A stretch of 64,000 bases of DNA from Christensenella sp. UBA1685 (GCA_002320595.1 DCKB01000021.1:1-64000); one strand, 5' to 3'; shown: positions 15,464 to 24,318, counted from the stretch's first letter. The notes: generated by a model not told the origin, from the letters alone. Numbers and translations are program-made.

Positions 15464-17845
15464 TCACGCACCCGAGTCTGATTCAAGTGGATAGAAATCT
15501 GCGTTTCCATTCGCGGAAGTCAGCGTAACCCCGCCTTCCCCGGAGGCGATGCGCGCAACCTCCTTCGCAGGCACAAGGGTAAAGTCCACAAAGCTCTTCG
15601 CAGCCAGCTCTGCGGCGAACACGCCGATCCCTTCGCCGTCTGCGCGCAGCACAAGCTCGCTCCCGCTTTCCTGCCCGGAATGCGCATACGCAAAGTCAAA
15701 CATCCTGACTTCCCTGCGCGCGGGGTCAAAGCATCCGGCCTGTGCGCGGTGCATGCCGGAGCCCCAGGAACAGGTGAAATACAGCTCCTCTGCCCCATCC
15801 CGGTTCAAATCCGCAACCGTCGCATCCGTGAAGCCCATGCCGCCGAACCATGTGCCGAGCGGATAGACGGCGCCTTCATATAACAGATAGGACGCGCAGG
15901 ATTTTTCAAATTTGAAGATCTGAAAGCGGTCAATCCATACCGCAGAGACTTCCGCCGGCGTAACGTTATGGCAGGCGTCGTTTTCATATGCCGTGTTCAT
16001 CACATCGGCGCCCGCCGCCGCAAGGAATTCCGCAACCCCTTCCTCCGACGGCGAGATCACGGTCTCCCACGCCCAGCTTGCCGGAACGGGGCCGATGTAA
16101 CGGAAGATCATGCCTTCCTCTGCGCCCATGCCCGCTTCAAAGCGGAGCGCTTCACCGCCTTCTTCAAGGGTGAAGCGGCAGGTTTCCTCTTCTGAGACCG
16201 TAAGCGTGAGCACGCCGTTTTCGCAGGCCCACACACCCTCCGGCGCATAGCTCATCGCAATGTTGCGGATGAACTGAAACGTTCTGTCCTCATGCAAGTC
16301 CAACCACGCCATGCCATCTTCCGTGGCATAGCGGCCGGCGCGGAGCTGTCGCAGCGGAAGCGGTAGCCCGGAACCCATGGGCGAAGGCGATGCAAGATCG
16401 GAAATCCTGTTGAGCCGGTACAGGCTCCACATGTATTTTTCCCCTTTGCGGGCGCCGCGGTGCGTACCGGTTTTCCCGAACCATAGTTCATCATCCATTT
16501 TGTAAAGCACATACCCATCGCCAAGCTCGCATTGCAACCGGGTTTCGTATTGCGAAATATCGGGGGCTTGCAGCATAAAGAGCGCGGCAAACACCTCCTC
16601 ATCCACCGGCTCAAATGCCCAGTCCACCTTTCCAAATTCCCGTTTTACCTCCTGCGTCTGCGAGTCAAGGATGGTGAATCTGTCCGTTTCAATCCGGTAA
16701 AACTCCGCAACGCCCTCAGTTATAGGTCTGCTGTCGGAGCTCAGCGGCGAAAGGTACAGGCATTCATCAAACGCATAAAGTTCCCAGTTCACGGACGCCA
16801 GTGTGCCCTCCGGGGTTTTCTCCGGCGCGGCGGTATCGTTCGCATTCGTTGCGCAGGCCACAGCCGCGCAAACGCATGCCGCTGTCGCAAGCACGGCAAG
16901 CCATGCCACAGGCTTTTTGAAGGAAAGCGCGTTCTTAATGCGGCGCTTCACGCCGGTTTCCCCGAACGCGAGCGGGCTTGCAAGCGCGAAGTGCCGCCCC
17001 GTGCTGAGCGAAAGCAGGGACATGCTGTAATCCGCGCGGCGTTCTGCCGGGAGCATGCCGAGCACAGCCTCATCGCAGCGCATTTCAAGATCGGTGCACA
17101 TGCAGGCATATGCCGCCCATACGAACGGATTGAACCAGTACACAGCCGTAAGCAGAAATGCAAGCGGCTTCACGATGTGATCCCCCCGACGCAAATGAAA
17201 CCGCTCGTGCGCAAGCACATGTGCACGTTCCGCCTCGTTCAGGCGGAACGGCAGATAAATCCGCGGCCGGAAAAAGCCGAGCACGAACGGCGTATTCACC
17301 CCGTCACATTCAAACACATCCTCCGTGCCCGCCATGCGGACCGCGCCGCGCACACGGCAGTGGAGCCGCACAAGGGAAACCGCAGCGTAAACGACCAAAG
17401 CCAACAGCCCCAAAATCCAGACCGCTGTGCCGATGAACTGTAAGAGCTGCAGGGGATTGGCGCTTGCTGTAGGCGTGGGGGCGGGCAGGCTTTCTGTGAT
17501 GGCCGCGTTCAAATACGGAATGCCGACCGTCACGGATGGTTCCTGCATCGTCCCGATATTTCCCGGGACATAAATAAGCTCCGCGCCCTCCGTTGCCGCC
17601 GTCATGTCGAATATACCGATGTTAAAAATGCTCAAAAGCGAGGAGATGCTTGCCGGGCAAACCAGCCGAAACGCAACTACTGACCAAAGCGCATAGGAAT
17701 AGCGCTTCGGCAGCCGCCGCAGCAACAGCCGCACAAGCAGCACCGCAAGGGTCACATAGCTTGCCGTGATGCTCATGTTCAGGATCTGCAAAAACGCCGG
17801 TTCCAGCGCGGAAATAAACCGATCCAGCCATGCAGGAACGCTCAT
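15464..17845 (-). CDS. BlaR1-like M56 metallopeptidase with novel sensor region
   Basis: 793-residue membrane protein. The first ~330 residues are a BlaR1/MecR1-type M56 module: several membrane helices around a cytoplasmic zinc protease site HERFH (213-217) with the downstream acidic ligand region LEMRCDEAVL, and CDGVNTPFVLGFFRPRIYLP typical of the family. After the last helix (about 313-332) comes a ~460-residue extracytoplasmic region. In classic BlaR1 this would be a class D beta-lactamase-like sensor with STxK; no such motif is visible here. Instead there are lipocalin/MliC-like blocks (GVWACENGVLTLTVSEEE) and an FG-GAP-like stretch (ATVADLNRDGAEELYFT). The stimulus is thus probably not a beta-lactam. 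Overlaps blaI by 4 bp. Confidence 0.8.
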   Translation of the reverse strand: MSVPAWLDRFISALEPAFLQILNMSITASYVTLAVLLVRLLLRRLPKRYSYALWSVVAFRLVCPASISSLLSIFNIGIFDMTAATEGAELIYVPGNIGTMQEPSVTVGIPYLNAAITESLPAPTPTASANPLQLLQFIGTAVWILGLLALVVYAAVSLVRLHCRVRGAVRMAGTEDVFECDGVNTPFVLGFFRPRIYLPFRLNEAERAHVLAHERFHLRRGDHIVKPLAFLLTAVYWFNPFVWAAYACMCTDLEMRCDEAVLGMLPAERRADYSMSLLSLSTGRHFALASPLAFGETGVKRRIKNALSFKKPVAWLAVLATAACVCAAVACATNANDTAAPEKTPEGTLASVNWELYAFDECLYLSPLSSDSRPITEGVAEFYRIETDRFTILDSQTQEVKREFGKVDWAFEPVDEEVFAALFMLQAPDISQYETRLQCELGDGYVLYKMDDELWFGKTGTHRGARKGEKYMWSLYRLNRISDLASPSPMGSGLPLPLRQLRAGRYATEDGMAWLDLHEDRTFQFIRNIAMSYAPEGVWACENGVLTLTVSEEETCRFTLEEGGEALRFEAGMGAEEGMIFRYIGPVPASWAWETVISPSEEGVAEFLAAAGADVMNTAYENDACHNVTPAEVSAVWIDRFQIFKFEKSCASYLLYEGAVYPLGTWFGGMGFTDATVADLNRDGAEELYFTCSWGSGMHRAQAGCFDPARREVRMFDFAYAHSGQESGSELVLRADGEGIGVFAAELAAKSFVDFTLVPAKEVARIASGEGGVTLTSANGNADFYPLESDSGA

Positions 17846-18216
17846 GTTTCCTCCTCCTTTTTCCGGTGTGCGTCGATCAGCGACTTTAGTTCTTCCGCTT
17901 CCTCCGCCGAAAGCGCACGGCCCGAAAGAAACGCCGTAAGGAATTGCGGCAGCGAGCCTGCGAACGTGCGCGCGATGAAAGCCCCGCTTTCTTCGGTCTG
18001 CACGCGCTCCTTGGGCACCAGCACGGTAACAAGCGCATCTTCATTTCGGATGAGCCCTTTTTCGCTCATCTTGCGGATGGCATTATACGTGGTGGATTTT
18101 TTCCACCCAAGCTCCGCCGCACAAAGCTTCACGAGTTTCCCGGAGCCCACAGGCGCGTTTGCCCAAACGATGCACATAAAGCGGTACTCGCTATCCCAAA
18201 TCTGATATTCCGCCAC
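17842..18216 (-). CDS. BlaI/MecI-family repressor
   Basis: 124-residue winged-helix repressor: ISDSEYRFM-like N-terminus (YQIWDSEYRFMCIVWANAP), recognition region KKSTTYNAIRKMSEKGLIRNED, and a C-terminal dimerisation helix with AEEAEELKSLIDAHRKKEEE. It is normally destroyed after the partner BlaR1 protease is activated, which derepresses the operon. GTG start at 18216 with AAGGAGG upstream. ATGA overlap with the M56 gene confirms the pair. Its likely operator is the dyad at 18229-18272. Confidence 0.88.
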   Translation of the reverse strand: MAEYQIWDSEYRFMCIVWANAPVGSGKLVKLCAAELGWKKSTTYNAIRKMSEKGLIRNEDALVTVLVPKERVQTEESGAFIARTFAGSLPQFLTAFLSGRALSAEEAEELKSLIDAHRKKEEET

Positions 18217-18228
18217 ACTGCCCTCCTT

Positions 18229-18283
18229 GGTTTGTTTTTATAAGCCTTATATCGAGTTTATAACAACAAACCAATTCTGTCAA
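18229..18283 (-). promoter_or_regulatory. Promoter and large dyad operator of the blaI/blaR1-like pair
   Basis: Minus-strand TTGACA (18278-18283) and TAAACT (18255-18260), spacer 17. Two arms, GGTTTGTTTTTATAA (18229-18243) and TTATAACAACAAACC (18258-18272), match in 14 of 15 positions as an inverted repeat. The right arm overlaps the -10 and the left arm the transcript start. It does not look like the usual TACA-N-TGTA bla operator. Confidence 0.6.
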
Positions 18284-18392
18284 CTGGAAATGTTTTGCTT
18301 ATCTATCCCATATAGCGTATCCTTTTCGTTCTTTGCAACCATATGCCGCAGCAATGACAAATATCTGCAATATGTCTGTTTCAACGCGCAAA

Positions 18393-18417
18393 AGCGCCCC
18401 GGTTTCACCGGGGCGCT
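18393..18417 (-). terminator. Terminator of the zinc-ribbon gene at 18434
   Basis: AGCGCCCCGGT / ACCGGGGCGCT, perfect 11-bp stem with a 3-base loop; followed on the minus strand by TTTTGCGCG. Confidence 0.75.
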
Positions 18418-18433
18418 CCAATTCGAAGCCTGT

Positions 18434-18931
18434 TTACTTAAGGATTTTGATGCCGCCAATGATCGGCAGGGGCTTCATTTCACCCTTTGCAGCGTTGACG
18501 ATGCCAAGGATGGAGAACACCAGAAATACAATGCCGAGAATCCAGCTGATTACGCCAATAACCGCAAGGAACCCCAACGAATAAGCAGCCGTTGCAATTG
18601 CCGTGAGAATTGCGCTCAGGATCCACCACGCGATCTCAACGATCGCAAGCACCAGGCCCTGATTGGTATGATACCGTGCAAACGGGGATTCCTTCGCCGC
18701 AAGCAAAGGAACAATCACCAACCAGGATAAATACGCCAGTATGCCCATAACCTTGTTCTGCTGCGCATCGCTTTGCACAGGGGCGTATGCCTGCTGTTGC
18801 GGTTGATAGCCCTGTTGAGGCTGCTGATAGGTCTGCTGCTGAGCCTGCTCGGAGCCGGTCGGCGCACCGCAGGATGGGCAGAATTTCGCACCATCATTTA
18901 ATTGTGCGCCACATTTTCCACAAAATGCCAT
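18434..18931 (-). CDS. Zinc-ribbon membrane protein (DUF4870-like), paralogue
   Basis: 165 residues. Zinc ribbon MAFCGKCGAQLNDGAKFCPSCG, a Gln/Tyr/Pro-rich linker (QQQTYQQPQQGYQPQQQAY), then three hydrophobic segments of DUF4870 type (GILAYLSWLVIVPLLAAK, NQGLVLAIVEIAWWILSAIL, GVISWILGIVFLVFSILGIVNAAKG). The ATG has AGGAGG ten bases upstream. Paralogue of the protein at 8161-8610, with the next upstream gene also carrying zinc ribbons. Role unknown. Confidence 0.78.
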   Translation of the reverse strand: MAFCGKCGAQLNDGAKFCPSCGAPTGSEQAQQQTYQQPQQGYQPQQQAYAPVQSDAQQNKVMGILAYLSWLVIVPLLAAKESPFARYHTNQGLVLAIVEIAWWILSAILTAIATAAYSLGFLAVIGVISWILGIVFLVFSILGIVNAAKGEMKPLPIIGGIKILK

Positions 18932-18982
18932 GTTATAATACCTCCTGTTTAATAATGCATATCAAATGCAAATGAAACTGTC

Positions 18983-19480
18983 CTATGCTTTTGCGCCGCA
19001 CTCGGGGCAAAACTTCGCGCCTTCCGCAAGCTCTGCGCCGCAGGCAGGGCAAATGCGCTTCACGGGCGCTGCAGGACTGCCGCATTCCGGGCAGAACTTT
19101 GCGCCGGAAGCAATCTTTGCGCCGCAGCTGGGGCAGAACGTGCCTTCTGCAACCGGCGCGGAAGCTGCAGGCGCCGCCGCAGCGGACGCGGGTTCCGGCT
19201 TCTTTTCGTTTTCTTCCTTGATACGTTTGATCTCCGCCTCGAATCCCGCGATGGCTTCAAACGATCCTTTCATTTTCGCACACAGCGCAGCCGCATCGTC
19301 GTCCAACTGTGTACCGGCTTCAAATTTGGCCCAGTACAGCGCGCCGAGCTCGGCCTTCACAGTTTCAATGGCCGTCCGCTCCGTTTTGATTTTGGAATTA
19401 AGCTTATTGATTTCGATCATGTCGTTGGTTTTGTCGCCAACGTTTTTGGTGATCTCGCCCAGTTTATCAAAAAACGCCAT
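18983..19480 (-). CDS. Coiled-coil protein with two C-terminal zinc ribbons
   Basis: 165-residue soluble protein. The N-terminal ~100 residues are helical with coiled-coil character (EITKNVGDKTNDMIEINKLNSKI; EAIAGFEAEIKRIKEENEKK). After an Ala/Pro hinge come two zinc ribbons, FCPSCGAKIASGAKFCPECG and ICPACGAELAEGAKFCPECG. ATG 19480 is chosen because GGGAGG precedes it; the upstream in-frame ATG at 19513 lacks one. Same strand and next to the zinc-ribbon membrane protein, so they may act together. Function unknown. Confidence 0.72.
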   Translation of the reverse strand: MAFFDKLGEITKNVGDKTNDMIEINKLNSKIKTERTAIETVKAELGALYWAKFEAGTQLDDDAAALCAKMKGSFEAIAGFEAEIKRIKEENEKKPEPASAAAAPAASAPVAEGTFCPSCGAKIASGAKFCPECGSPAAPVKRICPACGAELAEGAKFCPECGAKA

Positions 19481-19777
19481 TGCATATCCTCCCAAACCAA
19501 GATTTTGCTTCAAATGTAATTGTTTTTATTATAGCATTTCGTTAAGTTAATGTATATCCCTAAAGTTAAGGATATGCCATTGAATCCCCTTGCGTTTGTG
19601 AGGTTTCTCAGTAACCTGCGTCAAGCTTGCCGCAGGTTTTGTATGATACTATTTTGTAAATAATCTCTGACATATCGCGGTTTTCATTGAATTTCACGTG
19701 AAAACCCCCTAAAATATTGGAAACGGGTTGTCCGCCCCGGCGGCTGCCCCGCAACTTGATTGAACGGAGCTTACCCG
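19481..19777. other. Intergenic region, no gene seen
   Basis: About 300 bp between divergent genes. It is AT-rich in its first part (TTTTTATTATAGCATTTCG around 19525) and contains a TTGCCGCAGG-type stretch near 19628. No reading frame with a ribosome site, no RNA gene and no clear hairpin terminator were recognised. Confidence 0.4.
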
Positions 19778-21004
19778 ATGCAGGCATTTTTTAAAAACTT
19801 GAACCGCACATGGAGCCGCTTCTTGAAGCGAGCGCGGCGCGCGGGGTTGCGCGCCTCCCGCACGCTGCGCCGGCTTCCCTTGCGCGGCAAGCTGATTCTG
19901 GGAGGCGCTCTTACGTTTTTTGTGGCGTTCATGATAGCGGGCGCCGTGCTGCTTTCCCGCGGCGGCAACGCAAAAGCGGCCGAGCAGGCCAGGGATGTGA
20001 ACGTCGGAGGAGTTGCCGCGCTTGCGCTCTCCCAGGGAGCGCCGGAAGGAAACGTGCAATCCATTGACATAACGCCCCCGCCAACGCCCTCCCCCTCCCC
20101 CACGCCGATCCCGACGCCCACACCCACGCCCGACCCGACGCTTAAGCGCGGCATGGAATGCGAAGCCGTGCGCGATCTGCAGGAGCGGCTAATCCGTTTG
20201 GGTTACCTTGACCTGGATGAAACCACGATCAAATTCGGCCCGGCCACGGAAGATGCGGTGCGCTTCTTTCAGCGGCAGGTGAATTTTACCGCGGAGCTGG
20301 GCATAACGCTCGATGTGGACGGCGTTGCCGGAGTTCAGACGCTCGCGCTCATTTACAGCGACAACGCTCCGAAGTACTGCGTCAAATTCGGCATGGAGGG
20401 CAGCGACATCACCGACATGCAGGAACAGCTCAAGGATTTGGGCTATATGAAAGCCGTAACCGGATATTACGGAGAAACCACTGAGGAATCCATCAAGGCA
20501 TTTCAGGACCGCAACGGCCTTTCCGCGGATGGCCTTGCCGGAGAAAAGACCGTAAGCCTTCTGTACTCAGCAGATGCAAAGGAAAGCGCTACCAAGGCCA
20601 AGGAAGCGCGCACGAAGGCCAACATCGACAAGATGATCGCCGTTGCAAAAGAACAGTTGGGCGATCCCTATGTGCGCGGCGCAAGAGGCCCCAAGAGCTT
20701 TGACTGCTCCGGCCTCGTCTACTACTGCCTGAATCAGGCGGGCAGCAACCGCCGCCGCCTGAACGCAGCGGGATATTCCCAGGTTTCGGACTGGACGAAA
20801 ATCAAAGATATCGACGATCTCAAAAAGGGCGACCTTATCTGCTTCTACGATGATGACTATACCAAAGTAGGCCACATCGGCATCGTCATCAACAGCAGCG
20901 GCGAAATGATCGACGCCTCCTCCAGCAACGGCAAGGTCGTGCGCCGCACCTACCTCTCATCCTACTGGCGCAAGCATTTTTACTGCGGCCGGCGCCCATG
21001 GTAA
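19778..21004 (+). CDS. Membrane-anchored NlpC/P60 peptidoglycan hydrolase
   Basis: 408-residue cell-wall endopeptidase. Basic cytoplasmic start, one membrane helix (about 36-58), a Pro/Thr/Ser linker (PPPTPSPSPTPIPTPTPTP), two peptidoglycan-binding domains of PG_binding_1 type (MECEAVRDLQERLIRLGYL; DITDMQEQLKDLGYM), then an NlpC/P60 domain with catalytic Cys310 (FDCSGLVYYC) and His366 (VGHIGIVI). The third catalytic position, usually His, reads Asp (GEMIDASS). It should cleave stem peptides between D-Glu and the diamino acid. ATG 19778 has CGGAG upstream. The linker resembles that of the beta-propeller protein at 3172. Confidence 0.85.
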   Translation: MQAFFKNLNRTWSRFLKRARRAGLRASRTLRRLPLRGKLILGGALTFFVAFMIAGAVLLSRGGNAKAAEQARDVNVGGVAALALSQGAPEGNVQSIDITPPPTPSPSPTPIPTPTPTPDPTLKRGMECEAVRDLQERLIRLGYLDLDETTIKFGPATEDAVRFFQRQVNFTAELGITLDVDGVAGVQTLALIYSDNAPKYCVKFGMEGSDITDMQEQLKDLGYMKAVTGYYGETTEESIKAFQDRNGLSADGLAGEKTVSLLYSADAKESATKAKEARTKANIDKMIAVAKEQLGDPYVRGARGPKSFDCSGLVYYCLNQAGSNRRRLNAAGYSQVSDWTKIKDIDDLKKGDLICFYDDDYTKVGHIGIVINSSGEMIDASSSNGKVVRRTYLSSYWRKHFYCGRRPW

Positions 21005-21029
21005 TTCATTCAGGGAAAGGAGCCTTCCG

Positions 21030-22385
21030 ATGCAACGCCTTCTTTTAAAAAACCTCCGCGCTATCGTCACCTGCGATGATGGCGGCCGCGTGCTTGCGCA
21101 TGCCGATCTGCTCATAGAAGACGGCGTAGTCCGCGCCATGGGGCAGGGGCTTTCGGCGGACTGCGAAACGTTTGACGCTTCGCACATGCTCTGCTATCCG
21201 GGATTGATCAACACGCACCACCATCTGTATCAGATTTTTTCCCGCAACCTTCCCGCCGTGCAGGGATTTGAGCTGTTCGATTGGTTGACGGCGCTCTATG
21301 AAATCTGGAAAAACCTTGACCGGGAGGTGGTGCGCCTTTCCTCCCTCACAGGGCTGGGCGAGCTGCTGAAAACCGGCTGCACCACCTGTTTTGATCATCA
21401 TTATGTTTTCCCGCGTGCGGCGGGCGACCTTTTGATTGACACGCAGTTTTCTGCCGCGGAGGAACTCGGCATCCGCATGCACGCTTCCCGCGGAAGCATG
21501 GATCTTTCCAAAAAGGATGGAGGTCTGCCGCCAGACAGCGTCGTTCAGCCGATCGACGCCATTCTCCGGGACAGCGAACGCCTTGTTGCTGCGTATCATG
21601 ATCCGTCGTTCGGTTCTATGCGGCAGGTTGCCCTTGCGCCCTGTTCGCCGTTTTCCGTATCAAGCGAGCTGCTGCGGCAATCCGCACTGCTTGCGCGGCA
21701 GCTTGGCGTGCGCTTGCATACGCATCTGTGTGAAACGAAGGACGAAGAACGTTTTACGCTTGAAGCATTCGGCATGCGCCCCTTTGCTTACATGCAGTCC
21801 CTTGGTTGGGCGGGCCCGGACGTTTGGTATGCCCACGGCATTCATTTTAACGACGCGGAGCTCGGCCTTCTTGCCGAAACCGGCACCGGCGTGGCGCACT
21901 GCCCCATTTCCAACATGAAGCTCGCCTCCGGTGTGGCGCGCGTCCCCGAAATGCTGCGGCGCAACGTACCCGTGGGCCTTGCAGTGGACGGCAGCGCCAG
22001 CAATGACGGTTCAAACCTTTTGGAAGAACTGCGCGTGTGCTATCTTCTGCACCGCCTCACCTCCGGCGAGGCTACCCCCACCGGCTATGATGTGCTCAAG
22101 CTTGCCACACGCGGCAGTGCACGCCTGCTTGGCCGCAACGATATCGGCCAGCTTGCCGAAGGCAAGTGTGCGGATTTCTTCCTTGTGGACAGCCGCCGTT
22201 TGGAGCTTGTTGGCGCGTGCGAGGACCCAACGGCCGTGCTTGCGACAGTCGGCCTCAAAGGGCCGGTGGATTATACCTTTGTCGGCGGGCGCATGGTGGT
22301 TGAAGGCGGCAGGCTTACGGGCGTCGATGAGGGCTGGCTCTCCTATGAGGCGAACGCTCGGCTGCAGAAATATTTGAGAGGCTGA
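21030..22385 (+). CDS. Amidohydrolase, 8-oxoguanine deaminase-like
   Basis: 451-residue metal-dependent deaminase of the TrzA/SsnA group. Metal ligands in NTHHHLYQ (His63, His65), the HTHLCE motif, YAHGIHF and AVDGSASND are all present. The stretch PAVQGFELFDWLTALYEIWKNL after the first motif is characteristic of the 8-oxoguanine deaminase branch (oxidised guanine to urate), as opposed to guanine deaminase or SsnA. It follows the NlpC gene by 25 bp with GGAAAGGAG before the ATG. Other purine or triazine substrates cannot be excluded from sequence alone. Confidence 0.78.
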   Translation: MQRLLLKNLRAIVTCDDGGRVLAHADLLIEDGVVRAMGQGLSADCETFDASHMLCYPGLINTHHHLYQIFSRNLPAVQGFELFDWLTALYEIWKNLDREVVRLSSLTGLGELLKTGCTTCFDHHYVFPRAAGDLLIDTQFSAAEELGIRMHASRGSMDLSKKDGGLPPDSVVQPIDAILRDSERLVAAYHDPSFGSMRQVALAPCSPFSVSSELLRQSALLARQLGVRLHTHLCETKDEERFTLEAFGMRPFAYMQSLGWAGPDVWYAHGIHFNDAELGLLAETGTGVAHCPISNMKLASGVARVPEMLRRNVPVGLAVDGSASNDGSNLLEELRVCYLLHRLTSGEATPTGYDVLKLATRGSARLLGRNDIGQLAEGKCADFFLVDSRRLELVGACEDPTAVLATVGLKGPVDYTFVGGRMVVEGGRLTGVDEGWLSYEANARLQKYLRG

Positions 22386-22415
22386 GGCCATATCAGCTTA
22401 TAAGGAGGGCCTTCT

Positions 22416-22889
22416 ATGAAGCTGTTGTTCCAGCAGCGATTCTTTTCATGGTTTGACAGCTATGATATTTATAACGAAGCCGGCCAAACATTATATACCG
22501 TTAAGGGGCAGCTTTCTTGGGGGCATTGTTTGAAGATTTTTGACTCCCGCGGAAACGAGGTCGGCATCGTAAAGGAACGGCTTCTTACTTTTCTGCCAAA
22601 ATTTGAGCTTTATCTGGGCGGCGGCTATATCGGCTGCATCAGCAAGGAACTTTCCTTCTTTAAGCCAAAGTACAATGTCGATTGCAACGGCCGGCATGTG
22701 GAAGGCGATTTCTTTGAGTGGGATTACAGCATCTTCAGCGCAGCCGGGCAGAAAGTGGCCGCCATATCCAAGCAGTTTTTCCGCTGGACGGATACCTATG
22801 TGATTGACGTTCTCAATCCTTCGGACGCCCTTCCCACGTTGATGCTCGTCCTTGCAATCGACGCGGAAAAGTGTTCAAGGAACGATTGA
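22416..22889 (+). CDS. LURP-one-related (Tubby-like beta-barrel) protein
   Basis: 157 residues with the LOR/DUF567 pattern: MKLLFQQRFFSWFDSYDIYNEAGQTLYTVKGQLSWGHCLKIFD, then KFELYLGGGYIGCISKELSFFKPKYNVD and DYSIFSAAGQKVAAISKQFF. The fold is a membrane-phospholipid-binding-like barrel around one helix; the bacterial role is unknown. AAGGAGG precedes the ATG, 30 bp after the deaminase, so they may be co-transcribed. Confidence 0.75.
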   Translation: MKLLFQQRFFSWFDSYDIYNEAGQTLYTVKGQLSWGHCLKIFDSRGNEVGIVKERLLTFLPKFELYLGGGYIGCISKELSFFKPKYNVDCNGRHVEGDFFEWDYSIFSAAGQKVAAISKQFFRWTDTYVIDVLNPSDALPTLMLVLAIDAEKCSRND

Positions 22890-22933
22890 GGGGGCAGCAC
22901 TGTTTTGGGATGCGATGGAAGCTTTAATGTGAA

Positions 22934-22958
22934 AAGGCCGTCCCCTTCGGGCGGCCTT
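22934..22958. terminator. Terminator between convergent genes
   Basis: AAGGCCGTCC / GGGCGGCCTT, 10-bp stem (one G-T pair), 5-base loop, flanked by A and T runs. Confidence 0.7.
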
Positions 22959-22964
22959 CGTGCA

Positions 22965-23366
22965 TTAAAAAAGGTTATAAACCGTGAACACTTCAATCTC
23001 TTTTAGATACGTGGCGATGTTAATGACCCGTTCCAGTTCAAACAAAATCTGCTTGTCCTCCTGCACCTCAATCAACCGCCGGCAACCCATGAGCGTTGCA
23101 TCCAGCTCATCCAGATCCTCATGATCCAAAAACAGCTTTAAGCGTTCCTTTTTCTCCTGAAACGCATCGTTAACCGCGTTGATTCCGGCGTTTGCCTCTG
23201 CCCAATCCCCCGCCTCAATCATGCCAATCAGTTCATTTGCCCCGGCGCAAATCCTATCCGAAAGCTCTGTGAGCACCATGCGCGGATAGATGAACAGAAA
23301 CAGCAGGAGCGCAAGTGCAGCGAGGCAGGCTGCAAGGTTAATACGCGTAAATGCAGAAGGGCTCAT
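22965..23366 (-). CDS. DUF4363 family protein
   Basis: 133 residues: one N-terminal membrane helix (LAACLAALALLLFLFIYPRMV), then helices with WAEANAGINAVNDAFQEKKERLKLFLDHEDLDELDATL and the family ending of alternating hydrophobic helices. DUF4363 genes regularly follow DUF421 genes, as here, with a 4-bp overlap. Role unknown. Confidence 0.75.
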   Translation of the reverse strand: MSPSAFTRINLAACLAALALLLFLFIYPRMVLTELSDRICAGANELIGMIEAGDWAEANAGINAVNDAFQEKKERLKLFLDHEDLDELDATLMGCRRLIEVQEDKQILFELERVINIATYLKEIEVFTVYNLF

Positions 23367-24094
23367 TTTTCTTTCTCCGTTCCTTTCTTTTCGGTATGAA
23401 TGTACACCGCCTCCCCGCCGGTTTCATGCTTGCGCTGGATGTGTAGAATACCATCGCTGCCCAGAAAAGCAAAAAACACATCGTCTATGCATGCCGCGCC
23501 GCCCTTTTTCAGTTGCTTGTGCAGCCATGTCTCGTCATACCCTGCCTGGCTGAGCGCCTCGTGGTGAATCTCGCCGTCCTGCACCAGCATGAACGGAGGG
23601 CGCGCCTCTGGCGAGGGGATGTGGAGCGCCTGATAGGTCGGCGTTTGCTGCGGGCCCTTCAGGAGTACGGAAAGCTCCCCATTGGTTTCAAGGATGGCAT
23701 ATTCTACGTCCGCAAGCTCAAAAACATCTTTGCTGCGCAGCTGTTCCATCAGGTCGGACAGCGTATAGCGAGAGCCCCGCAGCGCGATTTCCTGCACTAC
23801 GCCGCGGGATACCAAAACCACGCTTTGCCCGCAGACCAGCTTGCGCACGCCTTCGCTTTTGAGCGAAAGAAACGAGATAAACTGCTGCAGCAGGAACAGT
23901 GCCAGAATGGGAACGATGCCATAAATCAGCGGAACGCCCGTGTTTGAGGCGGGTTCCGAGGCGAGATCGGCAATCAGCAGCGTCACCACAAGATCGAAGG
24001 GCTGCAGCTCGCTCAATTGCCGCTTGCCGGTGAGCCGAAGCACAAAAAACACAAGCAGATACAGCACAATGACCCGGACGAACAAGATCAGCAT
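23363..24094 (-). CDS. DUF421 (YetF/YcaP-like) membrane protein
   Basis: 243 residues: three membrane helices at the start (VRVIVLYLLVFFVLRLTGKRQLSELQPFDLVVTLLIADLAS), the family's RLTGKRQLSEL motif, and a soluble YetF-type alpha/beta domain (CGQSVVLVSRGVVQEIALRGSRYTLSDLMEQLRSKDVFELADVEYAILETNG). Known from Bacillus sporulation and envelope genes, without an established biochemical role. Forms an operon with the DUF4363 gene. Confidence 0.85.
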   Translation of the reverse strand: MLILFVRVIVLYLLVFFVLRLTGKRQLSELQPFDLVVTLLIADLASEPASNTGVPLIYGIVPILALFLLQQFISFLSLKSEGVRKLVCGQSVVLVSRGVVQEIALRGSRYTLSDLMEQLRSKDVFELADVEYAILETNGELSVLLKGPQQTPTYQALHIPSPEARPPFMLVQDGEIHHEALSQAGYDETWLHKQLKKGGAACIDDVFFAFLGSDGILHIQRKHETGGEAVYIHTEKKGTEKEK

Positions 24095-24318
24095 AAGGAA
24101 CCTCCTTCCAACTCAGGGATAGCATGCCGATTTTGCCCGCGGTTCATGCGCGCCGGTGTGCTGCAATTCCTCTTTTTCTGATTTCTACCGTGTGAAGCTC
24201 TGTTGTCGTTTTAAGTTAGAAAGCGGATAGCAATGAAATGGCTGAAATGTCCCAATTTTGCGGCGAATCACCGTCCTTCTTGCGGCTGCGCGTCTGCGCC
24301 GCCCTGAGTGTTTTCATC

